From DASPJL01 sp035628645 (GTDB lineage: Bacteria > Bacteroidota > Bacteroidia > Cytophagales > Cyclobacteriaceae), in contig DASPJL010000095.1 of NCBI GenBank assembly GCA_035628645.1, forward strand, positions 1 to 7,259: a stretch of DNA of 7,259 nt, written 5' to 3'. A model generated the notes under the pieces. The model searched no databases. It saw only the letters and a list, made by a program, of their open reading frames with translations, and was not told where the DNA came from. Position 1 is the first letter of the stretch. Every line of letters starts with the position of its first letter. Made by a program: the position numbers and the translations under genes. Below are positions 5,791-7,259 of the stretch, piece after piece.

Positions 5791-6906
5791 ATGAAAACTT
5801 TACTGTATCTGTACTTATTCTTAACTATTTTTCCAACTTTTGCCCAAAACGAATCCCAACAATATAAACATTGGGAAAGCGGCCGTTTGGAGTGGAGTGA
5901 CTTTCAAGCTAATCATTTTGAAAGCACTAAAGAGAAGAGCTACCTTTCATTTTTCCTTTCATCGAATGTAAAAAAACAGAGGGTAGAAGGACAAAAAATT
6001 ACCAACGTTGCCACCTATTGCTACATAGATAAATCTTCCTGCTGGGTTGATTCAGCTTCAAGAACTCCGGAATTACTTTTATACAATCAGGTGATATTTG
6101 ATATTGTAGAAATAAACAGGAGAGCCCTTCAAAATGAATTAAATCATTTGACAGAATCTATTTATGCAAATGCAAAAGTTGCGGCTGCATGGCAGAATAT
6201 TGGTCTACAAATAAAGCTTTTTAAAACCGAGAGTGATTCCGGTAGAAAAAAAGACATTACTGCCAAATGGTCTTTTAAACTAAAAAACGCTTTAGAAGAA
6301 AACCCTCTTAATAAAATCCCGGATTACCGCTTAGCGAAGTTTGGCTATGGAGGAGATTTAGGTTTTGGATCAGCTATACTGACTGGCTCATTAGGTGAAC
6401 ATTTCTCGAACCCCTTTGGAATGAAATTGGGACTTGAATTTTCTTATGGTAGGTGTGTTCTCTACCTGCAGGGATTTGCAGGATCTAATGGTGTTGTGAA
6501 AGAAATAAATGAGGAAAAATATTGGGCGCAAGATATGGAGACGAACTATTCTTTTCTAAATGTTTCTCTTGGCTACGCGATTGTTGACAAAATAAAATAC
6601 AGAATCACCCCTTCTATAGGTATTGGAAGTATGGCAACTTATTACAGAGGAGAAGAGGATGCTTTAATGAAGCATAAATTAGTCAAGTCTGCGATATTCC
6701 TGGGTGTTAATGTGGATTATCACTTTTTTAATCATTTGAAGTTTATTCCTAACACCCTGTGGCCCAAAATTAGAGAATCGAGTAAATGGGGGGTCAGGGG
6801 TAGTGTTTTTATAGGCAAGGCTGATTTTACAAACAGTATGAAAGGATACAGCATTAATACGGGGTTATCGATGCATATCCTTGGAAGAGGAATAAAGCTT
6901 AGATAA
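5791..6906 (+). CDS. Secreted protein: degenerate DUF922-like domain plus probable outer-membrane beta-barrel
   Basis: A 371-residue exported protein with a Sec signal peptide (residues 1-18, cleavage at TFA|QN). Residues about 28-120 follow the plan of Bacteroidota relatives of the DUF922 predicted Zn-protease domain: LEWSDFQA (33-40), VATYCYIDKSSCWV (73-86), then LLLYNQVIFDIVE (95-107). The last segment lines up with the usual 'LLxHEQxHFDIxE', but both histidines and the glutamate are replaced (Y98, N99, I102), so the domain should not cleave proteins; it may bind something instead. From about residue 184 (FGYGGDLGFGSAILTGSL) to the end, alternating glycine/aromatic strands such as MKLGLEFSYGRCVLYLQGF and GYSINTGLSMHILGRG suggest an outer-membrane beta-barrel. 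No partner gene adjoins it. The family link is from motif memory and uncertain; export and the barrel-like C-terminus are better supported. The ATG fits the signal peptide and the promoter box at 5764. Confidence 0.78.
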   Translation: MKTLLYLYLFLTIFPTFAQNESQQYKHWESGRLEWSDFQANHFESTKEKSYLSFFLSSNVKKQRVEGQKITNVATYCYIDKSSCWVDSASRTPELLLYNQVIFDIVEINRRALQNELNHLTESIYANAKVAAAWQNIGLQIKLFKTESDSGRKKDITAKWSFKLKNALEENPLNKIPDYRLAKFGYGGDLGFGSAILTGSLGEHFSNPFGMKLGLEFSYGRCVLYLQGFAGSNGVVKEINEEKYWAQDMETNYSFLNVSLGYAIVDKIKYRITPSIGIGSMATYYRGEEDALMKHKLVKSAIFLGVNVDYHFFNHLKFIPNTLWPKIRESSKWGVRGSVFIGKADFTNSMKGYSINTGLSMHILGRGIKLR

Positions 6907-6939
6907 ACATTCGCTCGTTTTGTCTAAATAGGGTATCGA

Positions 6940-6972
6940 TCCCTTTAAAGAACTAAAAAATGAGCAAAGGGA
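6940..6972 (+). promoter_or_regulatory. Inverted repeat ahead of the SWIM gene
   Basis: TCCCTTT (6940-6946) can pair with AAAGGGA (6966-6972) across a 19-nt loop that contains the start of an 11-codon ORF. It could be the end of the upstream transcript or a weak RNA fold around the leader. The long loop and lack of a T-run make either role uncertain. Confidence 0.2.
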
Positions 6973-6995
6973 AAATCATAAAAAATAATTTATGA
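6960..6995 (+). CDS. Possible 11-residue leader ORF overlapping the SWIM gene start
   Basis: ATG at 6960 opens MSKGKIIKNNL and stops at TGA 6993-6995. That stop overlaps the ATG of the SWIM protein (6992-6994) in the form ATGA, the geometry of translational coupling. The peptide has no recognisable sequence and its first codon sits in the loop of a weak inverted repeat. A chance ORF of this size in AT-rich DNA is quite possible. Confidence 0.2.
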   Translation: MSKGKIIKNNL

Positions 6996-7259
6996 ATTGG
7001 TCTGAAGAACAGGTCTTAGCGCTTTCTCCTGATGATTCGTCCACTAAAGCTGGAAAGGATCTTGCCAAACCGGACAAGTGGTTGACATTGGCATTTGATG
7101 ATAAAGCATTGTGGGGCGAAATCAAAGGAAGCGGAAGTAATCCGTACCGCACTCAAATAGATAAAAGGAATACTGCTTTTAAATGTTCCTGCCCGAGCAG
7201 GAAGTTTCCCTGTAAACACGGATTAGGTCTTTTTCTAATATTTGCCAGGGCTCCCGAGC
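6992..7259 (+). CDS. SWIM zinc-finger protein (N-terminal part, runs off the window)
   Basis: The frame is open from ATG 6992 to the window edge, giving 89 residues. It starts MNWSEEQVLAL, continues PDDSSTKAGKDLAKPDKW and WGEIKGSGSNPYRTQID, and carries a SWIM zinc finger: C65-S-C67-P-S-R-K-F-P-C74-K-H76, matching CxCx(n)CxH, followed by GLGLFL. This closely follows the N-terminus of a Bacteroidota SWIM family in which the finger lies near residue 70. SWIM fingers bind nucleic acid or protein. In this group the gene is usually followed by genes for uncharacterised proteins, a MoxR-type AAA ATPase and a von Willebrand A protein, and it may be a substrate or target adaptor of that system; this is family knowledge, since nothing downstream is visible. 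The 85-nt gap and an ATGA overlap with a tiny ORF lie upstream. The ATG choice fits the family. Confidence 0.85.
   Translation, partial: MNWSEEQVLALSPDDSSTKAGKDLAKPDKWLTLAFDDKALWGEIKGSGSNPYRTQIDKRNTAFKCSCPSRKFPCKHGLGLFLIFARAPE

Noticed and set aside
7016..7219. Minus-strand 67-codon ORF at the right end
   Set aside because: It is antisense to the SWIM zinc-finger gene, whose plus-strand reading is strongly protein-like.

Overview
The window looks like a chromosomal segment from a member of the Bacteroidota, probably Cytophagia or Sphingobacteriia. The signs are a type IX secretion (T9SS) sorting domain, a Bacteroidota-style lipoprotein, two exact TAnnTTTG promoter boxes, no Shine-Dalgarno sequences ahead of the genes, moderately AT-rich DNA, and intergenic repeats of a kind common in that phylum.

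Layout, left to right. (1) Positions 1-608: the possible last 21 codons of an upstream gene, a hairpin, a promoter, and a small membrane-anchored thioredoxin-fold protein (129-608). (2) 609-920: a non-coding gap with two kinds of intergenic repeat. (3) 921-2303: a complete mnmE tRNA-modification GTPase, the only gene here with a certain name. (4) 2400-4134, minus strand, convergent with mnmE: the 3' part of a large secreted protein (five IPT/TIG domains, four of them in near-identical 243-bp units, then an Fn3-like domain and a T9SS tail). It has no usable start and is joined directly to the 5' part of a decayed IS4-like transposase (to about 4402). The start of one gene and the end of the other are both missing, so this is a deletion scar. 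(5) 4691-5356: a lipoprotein of unknown function. (6) 5357-5790: a gap with a GC-richer patch, inverted repeats and a doubtful 50-codon ORF. (7) 5791-6906: a secreted protein whose N-terminal part resembles a DUF922-type protease domain that has lost its HExxH-like residues, followed by a probable outer-membrane beta-barrel. (8) 6992 to the window edge: the start of a SWIM zinc-finger protein of the type that often opens MoxR/VWA gene clusters, preceded by an 11-codon ORF that overlaps its start codon as ATGA.

The genes do not form one pathway. They read as separately transcribed housekeeping and envelope genes around a rearranged accessory patch (about 2400-4690). The least ordinary items are the transposase/adhesin junction, the homogenised TIG repeat array and the degenerate protease-barrel protein. 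I saw no CRISPR array, tRNA, rRNA, intact mobile element or complete new defence system. The SWIM gene may be the edge of a multi-gene system lying beyond the window.
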